From Apiospora phragmitis (lineage: Eukaryota; Ascomycota; Sordariomycetes; Amphisphaeriales; Apiosporaceae), in the NCBI GenBank assembly GCA_038363925.1, contig JAQQWL010000009.1, positions 558,001 through 622,000 of the forward strand: a stretch of DNA of 64,000 nt. The letters are read 5' to 3'. Both the position numbers and the translations under genes were made by a program. Positions within the stretch are counted from its first letter, which is position 1; the number at the start of each line of letters is the position of its first letter. Shown in pieces: positions 51,279 through 62,514 of the stretch. A model generated the notes under the pieces. It did not search any database and was not told the origin of the DNA. It saw only the letters and a program-made list of their open reading frames with translations.

Positions 51279-52236
51279 TCATCGCAGTATTAACTTCGTC
51301 AGCGGTCTGCGATTATGCCGCCACTCCCTGACAGCTCTTCCCTTCATGTACCCATCTACATAGCAGTCTCCGACGACCCTGTATTCTCTAGCTTTTCCTT
51401 CTCGCCGTAAGATGTCTCGCCGTAAGATAATAGGCGTACAGCATCCAAGCGGCACACAGATGATATCCCCGTTCTCCAGAAACCCAGTGCCCATCCCCAA
51501 TTTCCCTTCATTGGTGATGAAGAAGCATCGTCCCATCATGCGCGATACGCATCGTTCCTTCAAGATTGTTGTCATATCTCCTGGCGCCAAGTTCATGTCG
51601 CGAGCTACGCTGCTGGCATCTACACACGATTGCAACTTGCCGCCCACTCGAATTGATGGCAAGCAATCCGTGATCAACGTCGTAAATGCATGATAACACA
51701 CATCTGTCCAAGCCCTCTTGGGGCACCGGTCGTATTTCCAGTCTTCCCAGACAGCTCTCCTTTGATCCAATGGTATCGTGCGGCAAAACGCCTTGCCTTG
51801 CTCGGTCCAGTTCGCACTATTAGCATCTGCTCTATCGTTATTGAACCTCTTCAGCATCTTGGCTCGCCATTGACGAAACGCCATGAGTGAGTCATCCAGG
51901 CCGCAGAAAGTTCCAACAGCGATCCCGTGGGTTTCAACATAGCCAATAAGGATCGCAGAAATCCTAAGCTTCGTCCTTAGCCGAGTATTGGGGAAATTGA
52001 ACATGGCTTCCGTCATGTCTGAAGCCGAGAATTGATATGAAAGACCTAGCCCAAACGTCTGTGGAATGTGCGACCAGTCTGGCACCCATGTTGGGAGGGT
52101 AGTCGAGCTCATATGTAGGGGAAAGTAGAGTGCTTTGTAAATGACATCCAATCGCTTCGTTGTGTGAAGCAGGAATTCAACCACGTCCGTATACACCTCC
52201 CGTAGAGAGACGTTGTAGTTCGGCGGGAACTCAGAC
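51279..52236 (-). pseudogene. HET-domain protein gene, 3' part (downstream of Copia insertion)
   Basis: Continues the HET gene of 56-57 kb. The frame enters from the insertion point at 52,236 as SEFPPNYNVSLREVYTDVVEF and runs to a stop at 51,279. Typical of the region C-terminal to the HET domain are LDVIYKALYFP, LPTWVPDWSHIP and the end EGKAREYRVVGDCYVDGYMKGRAVREW, matching the YRLVGECYVHGIMDGEA-type ending of fungal HET proteins. No further disruption is seen in this part. HET proteins trigger incompatibility or cell death after fusion of unlike hyphae; this copy cannot make the full protein. Confidence 0.85.
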
Positions 52237-52439
52237 TGTTGGAACAGCCACTCCAGGGGCTTCCAGCACCTCTTGAAAGGGGCGTTACGTGCGTGCGACG
52301 CACGGATTATTAGCCCCTCGTACGAGAAGGTGAGCGCTGGCGGCTTCCCGCTAGTTAATAAATAGAAGAGACAGATAGAATATAAGTACCGTCTTAACTT
52401 TTATGTAACGTATATACGTATTAAAAAGTTTATTTAATA
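52237..52439 (+). repeat. Copia 5' LTR (203 bp)
   Basis: Starts TGTTGGAACAGCC and ends TATTTAATA. The outer 150 bases are hardly mutated (TGCGACGCACGGATTATTAG), while the inner part is RIP-altered. Confidence 0.92.
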
Positions 52440-55400
52440 TTAATTAATAATTATATGAAGTAATTATAGATTAATAAAAGTAAAGAAACAGTTTTACGTT
52501 AGTGTATAGGTAGGGTGACTATATTAAGTAGTTTAAAAGGATTTTTAAATCTTTAGGAAGAGTAAAGTTACTTTTTTCGTATAAAGTTTAAATCTTATCT
52601 TTTTTTAAAACGAATATCGAAAAAAAGACTAGGTTATAATATAATCGGAAAACTAATTAAATTATATATTATTTTATACCCGAAAATAACGTTATATAAA
52701 TTAATTAAACGATACTTTAATAATAACGTCTATTTTTAATACTTTTTAACCGGGCTAGGATCTTAATACCGAATAACCTGAAGTTCTTTAAACGTTCGAG
52801 CCGTTCGAGGTACTTAAGGATAAACTTAAGATTACGTATAAAGAAGCTATAGCGACTATAAGAATAAAATTCGGGGTTTAGAAGGTAAATACTGACCTCG
52901 AGAAATAGAACGACGAGCTAGACCCGATATTACCCGAAATAATAAAAAAAGAATTAATAATATACGCCGTACAATACCTTTATAATTATTACTTTTTTAA
53001 AATTACGAAAAATACTTTTATGAAATAATTCGCTTGCGATTTCGTTAAATAAATAGAAGAGGTATTTAAAAACATTAATCGTATATTTTTAAAAACTTTT
53101 TTTACGTATTTAAAAAAGAACGGAATTAATACCCCCGATAATAATATAATAACCGGGAAATTAATAAAGCTTACCGTATACCGATATATTTTATCGCTTA
53201 AGCCGAAATAATGACGCCGACTTTTAACCGTTTAAAAAAAAAGTATTGTATAGAATTTAATAAAATAACCGGCCAAAAATTATATAATAAAATAAAAAAC
53301 GCAGAAAACCTATATAATATAACTGGCCGTATAATTAAACCCTAATTACCAGTATCCCTTTTTCCCGGTTATATATCCCGGTATACCCGGTATTAAAACT
53401 TTTTAAAATATCGTTCTTTTCCCCGTTTTTAATTAAATATTTAATATTAATACGTAAACGTTTAACTCGGTATATATTATTACGTATAATATTTTATTAA
53501 TTCGAATTATTTATAATAAAAAAATAAATAACTTTAAAATCGTCCTATTTTTTAAAATATAAAAAAAGATTAATAATTATACCGGCGTATTATATAATAT
53601 TTTTACCGATAAAATACGACTTTTTATTAGGACCTGCCGCCGATTAAATATCTCGGAAAATTAATATTACGCAATTTTTCTAGATATCCTAGCCGGCCGT
53701 ATAATAAACTTCTATTTAAACTATATCGGCTTAAATAAAAAATAGGATTAGATATATACCGATTTTAATAAATATTTTAATAACCTGGTAACCTATATTT
53801 AATATTATATAGATTAAATAAATATTATATTTATATAATTAAAAATAGAAAACCCCGAGAAATTGTTTTTAAAAATCTTAGAAATATTATTTAATAATTT
53901 AACCCGTATATAACGAGCTTTCGGAATAGAATTTTAAAAAGAAAATTACTTTTATACCTTTATTATACGAGCTTGCCGAAGAGTTTTTAAATTCGAACCG
54001 GCTTTTATCCACCGGTAGCTAACGTACGAGGGTCTATTTTTTAACTTCCAAGCCTCGTTAAATACCGCGATAGACCGAAAAATAATAACCGGTTATTTAA
54101 TAGAAGGATTACCGCCAGAAATAACCTTTAAAGCGTATATAATTAATAAACGCTTTACTAACAATTATATGAAAGGGAATAGGCCGTTTTATAGTAATAA
54201 ACCCTTTTACGGGAGTAAACCGGTATTTTTTAATAACCGGAATTAATAAATAATAATACTGTTCCGACTTAAATTAACGTATAAAAATAAGCCGTTTTAA
54301 AAAAAAACGTGCCGAGTTTATTAAAAATAGGGATATTAATTAATAAACTATTTATTTAAAAAATAATCTTAGGTACGAACTTAATATTTTTAAATATATA
54401 AAGCTATCGAATAAAGTCCCTTCGCATTAAAAAAATACGAAATATTTATATAAAATTAAAAAAGATTATAAAAAGATTTTAATAACGAGGAAAACTACGA
54501 TTATATTAATTTAAAAAATATACGGTAAGAAATTATTTACTTAATAAATATTACGTTTTTTTACCGGTTTATAAAAAAGGATATTTACTTTTTAAAACTT
54601 ACTATATAAGCGGATTAATTTAGCTTAAACGGTTAATATAGCTAGGTATATTAAGGTAAACTTTAGGATACTAGTACCGTATAGCTCTCGACAGTCGGTA
54701 AGCTCCAAACCGAAGCTTACGTACGAGAGAACCCGGATACCTAAATCGATTAAACTCCCGGATCGGCTAAGATTAAATTCGGTAACTCACTTTTAATATT
54801 ATCGATCGGTACCCTTAATATATAAAACTAGCTAAGAATAACGAAATATTATATTTTCGAAACTTAAACCTTTTTTTTATTATTATTATATAATATTAAT
54901 AAATTTAAAACGTATTATAATAATATCCTTATTAAAAACGTACGATATCCTTTTTTAATAAAAAGGATAAACTAAATAACTCTAGCTTATAAACTTAAAA
55001 ACTACCGACTAAAATTAATAATATATCTCCTAATATACGAAAGGGGCGTATATCGCTTTAATCTATTAATTAGAAGTAGCGTATAACCTATTGGTCGCAG
55101 CCTAGGTATAAGCCCTTAAAAACGAAGATATCGAGCACCTAAACGCTCGAATCGTTTAATAAATCGAGAATTCGATACGAAAACTCCAATATATCCCTCT
55201 CGACCTCTAATATATAAAAATATATATCTTTATTAATAGTTTATTCGTAAATAATAAAAACTTAACTTCTTAATTTAAATACCTTATCGTATTTAACTAG
55301 AAAATTAAGTATATAAAAAACCGATTCGAAATTTAAGGTAATATTATTTATTAAAGCTCGACAAAATATAAAAAAATTACTTAAAACGTACTCGCTAATA

Positions 55401-55833
55401 AACTATACGGAATAATTTTCGACGTTAATAATAATATTATATTAAATATAACGTTTAAAAAAATTATATAAAACTTAAAATTTTAAGAAATTTTAATAAT
55501 TTTTTATATAAACTCGAAGTTTTTATATAAATATTTAATAAAGTTTAATATAATAAACGAAAAGCGACTAATAATTAATATTATATTACTTCGAAAATCG
55601 TACAAAAAAAAGGAGATAATAGAGATTTATTAAATAAACGAACGAAATAACCCGGCGGACGTTTTTATAAAAAAATCTTTAAATAAAACCCTTAAATAAC
55701 TTATCTCGATAAATAAACTAATTATATAAATAAAAACATATATTAAAAAGCTTCGCTTATATAACGAGTAAGCGAAAAATAAAAAGTAAAAGGGAAAAAA
55801 GAGGATCTTCCCTTTAAAAAGAAAAACTATTAA

Positions 55834-56036
55834 TATTAGAACAGCCACTTTAAAGGCTTTTAATACCTCTTAAAAAAGGCGTTACGTATATACGACGCAC
55901 GGATTATTAACCCCTTATACGAGAAGGTAAGCGCTGGCGGCTTCCCGCCAGTTAATAAATAAAGGAGACAGGTAGAATATAAGCACCGTCTCAACCCCTA
56001 CGCAGCGTACGTACGCACCAGAAAGCCCATTCAACA
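55834..56036 (+). repeat. Copia 3' LTR (203 bp)
   Basis: Starts TATTAGAACAGCC (RIP-altered) and ends CCCATTCAACA. The mutational gradient is the mirror image of the left LTR: heavy inside, light at the outer end. Confidence 0.92.
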
Positions 56037-56041
56037 CAGAC

Positions 56042-56983
56042 CGTATATCTTCGGGTAGAATGCCCAATATTGCAAGCAATTTATCTCTTGGCTCAGAGGT
56101 GTGCTTCGAACGACAGATTCGCAATATATCGAGCAGTGTTTCGGCGCCCCCTTCTCCTAATATCTCTAGCACGCCAACATTGGCTGGCCCTCCCCGATAG
56201 TAGAATATGTGCAAACGACTGACGGTGTCGAGAGCCCCTTGCAAATCCCGACGGAAAGCAATGCTTCAATATATCTTCGTGTCGCTCCAACACCGCCATC
56301 AGCTCTTGTAACACCCCCCACGGAATACTGCCCTCGCGACAGCAAACAGTCACCGACTTGGCACTCAGGATCTCTTGGACCACCCAGAGTCTACTCCAGT
56401 AGTCTCTTTCGAAAAGGTTCACCAAGGCTGCAAAGTAATCCCTGTTCGATTCCTTTTCAATGCATGATTCCACTTTCCCTTCGGAGTCCGACGCGTTGCA
56501 GAGCTCTAAGGCGAGGGGGATCGCGGATGAGCTATCAGGCGATCTTGGGCCAATCCAGACGACGACTGACTCCGCTTTGCTATATATGGTAGCCATGGGT
56601 CGTACCTGTGATGATTGTTCTGCCTTGTTGCTCTGGTCTATACAAATTGCATCCGCCCAGATCAGTAGCGTATCGTCAGATCTGCGAAGGGCCCTGAGAG
56701 CGCCCTGCAGACTAGAAGTGACTCTGGTCCTGATGCCATTCACTTCAATGTTGACAGTGTCGTCAGCATCGCCCCATGCATAAGACAAGGCCGTATATTG
56801 TGGCGGGTCTTCAAGCGATGTTTCGATGAGCTCACACCTAATCACCGACGTGTGGCTTGGAAGAAGACGAATCAATCAGACTCCATCCACCTTGAGCTCT
56901 TCATATTGAGCGGTGCCTTGACTGGGCTCGGCTTTGGAGGGGTACCCATAGATTTTGAACCAATTTGGAGAGGAGTATGAGCC
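56042..56983 (-). pseudogene. HET-domain protein gene, 5' part (broken)
   Basis: Encodes the HET domain: LIRLLPSHTSVIRCEL, PPQYTALSYAWGDADDT, LRALRRSDDTLLIWADAICIDQ, ERDYWSRLWVVQEI, then after a break RRDLQGALDTVSRLHIFYYRGGPANVG and PRDKLLAILGILPEDIR, running straight into the Copia insertion. Two further lesions are visible. A TGA at 56,878-56,876 lies just before LIRLLPS; the same frame upstream reads SPNWFKIYGYPSKAEP and QYEELKVDGV, as expected of a HET N-terminus, so TGA probably replaces CGA (C to T). A one-base frameshift lies near 56,250-56,275. The true ATG was not found. With three lesions the gene is a pseudogene in this strain. Confidence 0.82.
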
Positions 56984-58460
56984 GAAGAGCGTGAGACGTC
57001 TTTTTTGTAGTTGGCTGCTTTGCTGCTTCTGTAGGCAGCTGAATTTGATTCTGTTGGGTCTGACGGGTGACCAGAATAGTACATGCTCACGAAAGAAAAG
57101 ATGAGGATGATTTCCTCTGTCAGACTGAAAGATTAAATTAACACAGCCGTTTTTTTTCTTCGTTTCTCACTAGATGGATGACTCCTAGGCGCGGCTTGGT
57201 TAGAGAAAAAAAACGACAAAGGTAGGTACGACTGCTACTGTCGCCTTTTGAAGAGGGGTACAGGAGAGCTCAGCCGTTATTACCTCGGACATAGAAATAC
57301 TCGCTTGTCAGATCACGTGGCCCCCTTAGCTGCTTTGCCTTTCTTCGTGTTACACAAGAACTCTCTCAGGAAAGGTCTAGTATTTCTGGGCTCGTCAACC
57401 CGGGGACTTGTCTATAATTTCATTTTGGGCTCAGTGCCATGTCAGCCATACAGTAGAAACGCAAGGCCCGTTGCCGAGCATCCTTGAGGAATACGATGAG
57501 AGTTGTCATAAATGACTACCCGCTACGGGATGATACTCAGGATAGGGGCCTCCCATCATTCTTAGGCCTTGGGAGGTGCTTGGTAGAAACCGCTGGGAAA
57601 GGCTAAACAACATATGGTCAGTAGAGACATAAGTTGGGAACTCGTCTCGAGACATTGGCTGATAGGACTCACCTAGGTACGCATAGACGACCATGCATTT
57701 CCAAATTTCAGAAGCAGCTTTGAACAAGTCAGATGCCGCCATAGAAGGCTGCCACAGTTGAGATGTCTTGGGGAGAGGTGGGCCACGTCCATCTGCTTAT
57801 CTGCCTGGCGGGATGGTTGAGGCAGCACAATCACTCCGAGCTCACCTGAAGAAACAGCTCCAGCTGCCCTATTCAATGCCAAACAAGAAGCCTTTCCAGT
57901 ATCTCCGAGAACCATCTGGTGTAGTGGCAGAGCAACTGCCATTTAAGAAACACCACTGCTGACCCGTGTTCGAATCCGATCTAGTGCATCGAAGGATTTT
58001 CGGTTCGACCGTTGTGTCGCTGCCTAACCAGCACGGACTCACCTCTGCTCTTTACTTAGGGCTACCCCGGCTTGATCACCCGGACTGCTCGGTAACCTCG
58101 CTCGGGATTATCGCCCCGGCCTTAACCGGCTGGGGGTACATGGCGGTTGTGCTGACATGAACTCGGTGTAGTGGCTAAAGTTAATAGGCAAGCAAACTAC
58201 TATCGGACCCCCCACGCGCTCTAGGCTGTAGTCATGTAAATAATCAACCCCCCCCCCCTTCCTCTCCAGATGGTTCTCGGTTCTCTTTTTTTCTTCCCCC
58301 TCCCTACCTTTCTGGCTTTTTTGTCTTCGCCTATCTTCTTTGGACCACCTACCCAAACGTAGCTAGACACCCATCTTGATCGTGTTAGGTAGACTTTCAG
58401 CTAGTTGTCTCGCAAACCCGGCTGATGTATTGCTATTGAAAGGTATCTCGCTCCAGCTCA
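56984..58460. other. Intergenic with a tRNA-related trace
   Basis: No supported protein gene. A tRNA-like stretch occurs at 57,911-57,985 (see next entry and findings). A C9 run lies near 58,250. Confidence 0.4.
57911..57985 (+). repeat. tRNA-like sequence, possible SINE head
   Basis: GGTGTAGTGGCAGAGCA resembles a tRNA D-arm (A box) and GTGTTCGAATCC about 45 bases later is a near-perfect B box (RNA polymerase III internal promoter). The acceptor and T stems do not pair properly, so this is not a working tRNA gene. A tRNA-derived SINE or tRNA pseudogene would fit. Confidence 0.35.
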
Positions 58461-58461
58461 A

Positions 58462-60008
58462 GTGACACCTTGCGAATGGCCCAACCCAAGTGCATTTTAT
58501 TCAGCGCTGAATAGTAATAGGGCCAAACAAGATCGAGCCCAAGATGGAAACTCCGGTTTCAATTCCAACACCACAATAGCCAGAGGCCAATCGATAAAGG
58601 CAACCCCAACAACGAGTTCTCGACTAACCAACGCCGTTTCATACCTCATCAAGATGGGTCCAAGGCCGGACAGGATGTCAATTCCTCCCAACCGGTGTTC
58701 CTCCATGCCGATTCAGACGTCAAGGATGCCAACGACTCTGTCCGGGAGTCTCATTTCAAGCCTAGGACCAACCCTTTCGTCAATCCGAAGCCTGCCATAC
58801 CTTTTTCACATCATAAAGACGATGGAATCAAACATTTTCTCAGGGCTACTGTCAACTCTTTCCACGAAGGAGACTGTGACGACCCTAACGACCCCGAGGT
58901 CGCTGATCTCATTGACTCTGACGACTCTGACGGCTGACGACTCTGAGGTCGAAGATTTTTACATTGGAGGTAGAAATGCTTACCAACTCTTGATGTCAGT
59001 ACTACTCTTTTTAGAGTAAATGTGATGTTTCAGGAGCGAACAAAGGCACTCCTTAAGTAAACGGTGAGTCCATCCACCCTGAGACACTGGGATAACGAGG
59101 AATAACCACTGGAGTAAGCAGGGAATAGACCCTGAAAGTGGCTTGCCAACTGCAAACGCAAGACTCGCTCGCAGCCAAAGCGTACAGCCAAGCGTCGAGT
59201 GTTTACTCCTTTATGATGGAGAAACAAGATGAAGGGACGATGCTGTGCATCGGCTCCGGGGCCAACGCCAGATATAGAGTTCTGGCCAGGCTCGCAGACT
59301 ATGATACCCATACGGTCCTGTCTCACAGGGTAAAGTCTTCTCTGGCCGAAGGGTACACTATTGCACAACGTAGCTTGCTCTGCTGGACTCCAATTCCCTC
59401 GAATCACCACATCCCCGGGTTCCGCCTCAGGATGCTCGCTGTCGAAGCAGTATTTTGTTTCTTGTTCCATGCTGCCCGCGAGAACGTCCTAGATTCGAAA
59501 TGGAGCGCAGCCAATAACTGGAAGAGAGAGGATGTCGCCTGGCTCCCGCTCTGCACGCACACTGCCCTCACGGAACGACCGAGGGGCCTGGTTTCCAGAA
59601 CGGAGCAAGAGCTACTGGATTACAACAACGAGAGGTAAAAGTAGTTGAAGTTAAAGATAGAACAGTATATTTAAAACATAAGGAAGAAATCAAACATCGG
59701 AAACGGATGAATTCGAAGCTCTTCGTCCAGAACCAAAAGGCTAGAGACCTGGAACGATGGCTCAAGAAGTCGAGGGCCATGAAGAACGCCTGAGCAAAGA
59801 ACAATTGCGTGCAGCAAAGCGCCCGTGGGCAGCTAAGAGGAAGCGTGCTATCAAACAGCCAAAGTATTTTCAGGTGAAACTTATGTATGAGTGCTTATTT
59901 TATGCCTTGGAGGATTGCCTTTCTGAAGGTTACGCATCTCTACCCACTACTGGGTGTGTTGGAAATGCTATTTGTCCGTTTACGCAAGTACAGGAACACG
60001 GCATCTAA
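58462..60008 (+). pseudogene. Degenerate fragment of a conserved fungal unknown-function gene
   Basis: Coding-like pieces lie in several frames. 58,550-58,937 reads FQFQHHNSQRPIDKG, NSSQPVFLHADSDVKDAND, HFLRATVNSFHEGD, DPEVADLIDSDDSDG. A one-base slip in the GACTCTGAC repeat (about 58,915-58,940) then moves to DDSEVEDFYIG. 59,138-59,638 is the clearest part: KQDEGTMLCIGSGANARYRVLARLADYD, LAEGYTIAQRSLLCWTPIPS, PGFRLRMLAVEAVFCFLFHAA. Then 59,680-59,870 gives RKRMNSKLFVQNQKAR and LRAAKRPWAAKRKRAIKQPKYF. I recall this arrangement from large families of unknown fungal proteins; the IGSGANAR part faintly resembles GIY-YIG nucleases (low certainty). Frame changes and missing C-terminus indicate a pseudogene. 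Confidence 0.5.
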
Positions 60009-60780
60009 CTCTACCACATGCTCACTGTTCTCGTTCAAATATCGAATGGGGGGATTTGCTGAGGAGGTGAGTCGGATGACGATGGATATAGATAATGGTA
60101 GTTAGTACGTGTAGGACCGCCCCAAGGTAGCTAGAGATAATACCGATGGTTGATATTGAAAAAGGGATCAGAGCTAAAGGGGTCAAAACCATGAGAATGG
60201 CCATACTGAGAACCAATGAAAACTCAGAATCAGAGACAGCAGAGCGTTGGGGGATCTGGGCAACTGAGCCGTGTTACCAGATCCCGTATGGATGGGCCGA
60301 AAATCGGCGGAGGTCTGGAGCTAGACAACTTCAAGCCAATCAGTGCCTCACAGACCGTGACACAATCAAGCTGAGGATGGCACGTGGCTTCCGGTCCTAG
60401 TTTCACTCCAGCAATGAGAGATGGCTGTGTAAGTAGGCTGTCCGGAGTTCGATAGTGGTGGCATTGGTGTGCTAGTAATGGAACCCTTACTATGTATCAC
60501 TACTACTCCGGTTGCTATAGATAAGGGCAGAGGCACAATGTGTGCGTAGACATTGCATGTGAAAAGCTAATACTGCAACCACCAGTGAGGTGCCATCCTG
60601 CCTCCTTTATTCACAGGAGAGTACATTCTCAAAGAGGACACAGGTGTTTTCTTTGGGAGTGATCTCCTCGTTGCGAGTCGTTCGGATGCTCTATAGGCCC
60701 GTGTGAAGTGCTGTGAAGACACTACCGACCCAAAACACGATGTGCAAAAGGGCTGATACCGTCAACTGAACTAATAGTAG
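60009..60780. other. Intergenic, possible membrane-protein relic
   Basis: A minus-strand hydrophobic frame (about 60,280-60,022) reads FSLVLSMAILMVLTPLALIPF and TIGIISSYLGAVLHVLTTIIYI, like two membrane helices. It has no ATG context, partner exons or recognised family. Otherwise no gene. Confidence 0.35.
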
Positions 60781-61820
60781 GTAATAAGGTGATCGCCGAG
60801 TATCCACTTCCGCACGAAGTAGGTCGCGCACGTTAGCATGTTGGCCGTCGTCTCGGTCCCGGCCGCCTTGGGGTCGCGCATGGCGTCGCGGAAGTGGCCC
60901 GGGATCGTGACCTAGAGCTCGCGCATGAGCATGGCAAAGGTCTCGGGGATGTACTCGAGAAAGGGGGGCGTGAGCGAGCCGAGCCCGCCGAGCTGTGGGA
61001 AAAAGCGCCAGAAGTACATGTAGGTCGTGAACCCCTCGAGCGCGCCCTTGTAGTTGTGGCCCCACCCCTCGTGGTCGAGGAACCCGCGCGGCTCGCCGAA
61101 GGCGTACTGCGAGATGGTGTCGCCCGTCAGGCAGTTGTAGGCCTCGGTCAGGTCGACCGGTTTGTCCGTCCAGGCCAGCAGCTTGTCGCACAGCTGCTGC
61201 ACCAGCCGGCGCACGCTCGGCTCGAGCTTGGCCATCTGCGCCTTGGAGAAGAAGCGGTTGAGGGCGCCGCGCCGCGCCGCAGCCGGTGCAGCTCGTGCGC
61301 CCGCGCGCCCGCGCACCGAACGCCGTCACGGCCACGGAGCCCACGTTGGAGTTGAGGTAGTGCTGGTGCTTGTCGCGGACCCGGCCGCCGCCAGGGTAGA
61401 TCTCGGTCACGAAGGACGAGTCGTTGCAGTGCAGCTCCTCCGGGCTGATGCGGACGATGGGCCCTAACATGGGAAGCATATAAGTACGACTACTCGGAAG
61501 GCAGAAGAAGGAGAAGAACAAGGAGCGCTGAATTCTAGGGGATCGGGTTCAGAAGAGACTTGGTTCACTCACCATAGATCTCGTGCATCTTCCTGATCTC
61601 GTTCACGTATCTTCCATGACGGACAAAGTCATACCAAAAACTCGTAGATAAATGTAGCCGCTGCTAGCCGCGGTCCCGGGAATTTGTACAGCGGATGGAA
61701 GGGCGAGACATTGTACAAGGCGAGGAGGAGCCGGTAGGCAAGCCAGGCACCCAAGAGCCTCAGGATGACACCGCTGTTGAGAACAGAAGCGCCCAGCGTC
61801 TCAAAGAAGAGGAGAAGGCG
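60781..61820 (-). pseudogene. Cytochrome P450 pseudogene, N-terminal half
   Basis: On the minus strand the piece starts near 61,810 with a membrane anchor (LRLLGAWLAYRLLLALYNVS) and FHPLYKFPGPRLAAATFIYEF (the proline-rich hinge). It splices over a 109-bp intron (61,572-61,464) into GPIVRISPEELHCND, DKHQHYLNSNVGSVAVTAFG, LNRFFSKAQMAKLEPSVRRL, PVDLTEAYNCLTGDTISQYAFGEP and PPFLEYIPETFAMLMREL. A TAG at 60,914-60,912 follows, then the frame goes on VTIPGHFRDAMRDP and AAGTETTANMLT (I helix). It stops before the K helix and heme-binding Cys. Extra lesions: one added T near 61,640 and frame slips in the GC-rich 61,260-61,320. No active enzyme possible. Confidence 0.78.
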
Positions 61821-62514
61821 AATGCGTGTTTTCTGTTATTCCTTTTCTTAGTCAGGATGGTTCCGGAGCTCCCCGGCCGCCAAAGCATTTCGTTCCCGGC
61901 AACTTGGAACCTATCACGGTCATCAGGCTATATACCGCGCCTCGTGAACGGCTCTCAGACATTTGACCATGTAACCTCGTCACAAGCGCAAAAGATGAAA
62001 ATCTACGATTGCGCCGTTAAAGCTCCAATAGCCGCGACTTGGCGACAACCTGTACTGTGCGTACTAAGGTGGCATCCCTGACGGACCATCCCTTCTTTAC
62101 AGTTTGATATGTTACCTGTCATTCCGTTACATACGAGCGTGTCACATACCCCTCCCGTTTCCAGCATTGGTGGTGATAGCCATGCATCAACTCGACTTGG
62201 GCTGGCCTCTGATCTCAATGTCGACAAAGCAGTCTCTGGGCTGCGGTTCTTGCCATGTTAGGACTTCTGTCTTGGTGGCTGGCATGTCATGGACTCGTCA
62301 AGGTGTTTTGGATTGTGTTCCCTGCTCAAACGTCCATGGCGACGAGAACAAACGAATCTATATCAGGCCAAATAGTTCCAGCTTCCACCTTTCGCCTCGT
62401 AATAGCATATTAAATGATTGTGACTGCCCCGTCTTTGTTTCGGTTCGTGCGTACCTACAGCTCAGTTCGACTTCGGATAACGTCATGGTATCGGCATAAT
62501 CTTCTCTTCTCAAA
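61821..62514. other. Intergenic, divergent promoter region
   Basis: Between the P450 relic and the rhodopsin-like gene; only short overlapping frames. Confidence 0.45.

Larger units (their letters stand above)
52237..56036 (+). mobile_element. Copia LTR retrotransposon (3,800 bp), RIP-mutated and internally deleted
   Basis: Two 203-bp LTRs enclose a + strand relic. Gag runs about 52,830-54,360 and ends in a RIP-altered zinc knuckle (KKTCRVY...; 54,300-54,360). A protease-like region (54,700-54,950; PFFYYYYI where PFLLCLAD is usual) is followed almost directly by RNase H (AYIALIYQLEVAYNLLVAA near 55,050; YIPLDL, YIFINSLFVNNKNL near 55,190-55,260; NERNNPADVFIKKSLNKTLK near 55,640-55,690). Integrase and reverse transcriptase are missing, explaining the short length. 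It belongs to the same LTR family as the Copia remnants at 1-6.6 kb. TpA-rich, full of stops. Right LTR is much less mutated near its outer end. Confidence 0.9.
52232..56041. repeat. 5-bp target-site duplication CAGAC around Copia element
   Basis: CAGAC at 52,232-52,236 and again at 56,037-56,041 bounds the two LTRs exactly. Removing the element and one copy restores an uninterrupted HET reading frame. Confidence 0.93.
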
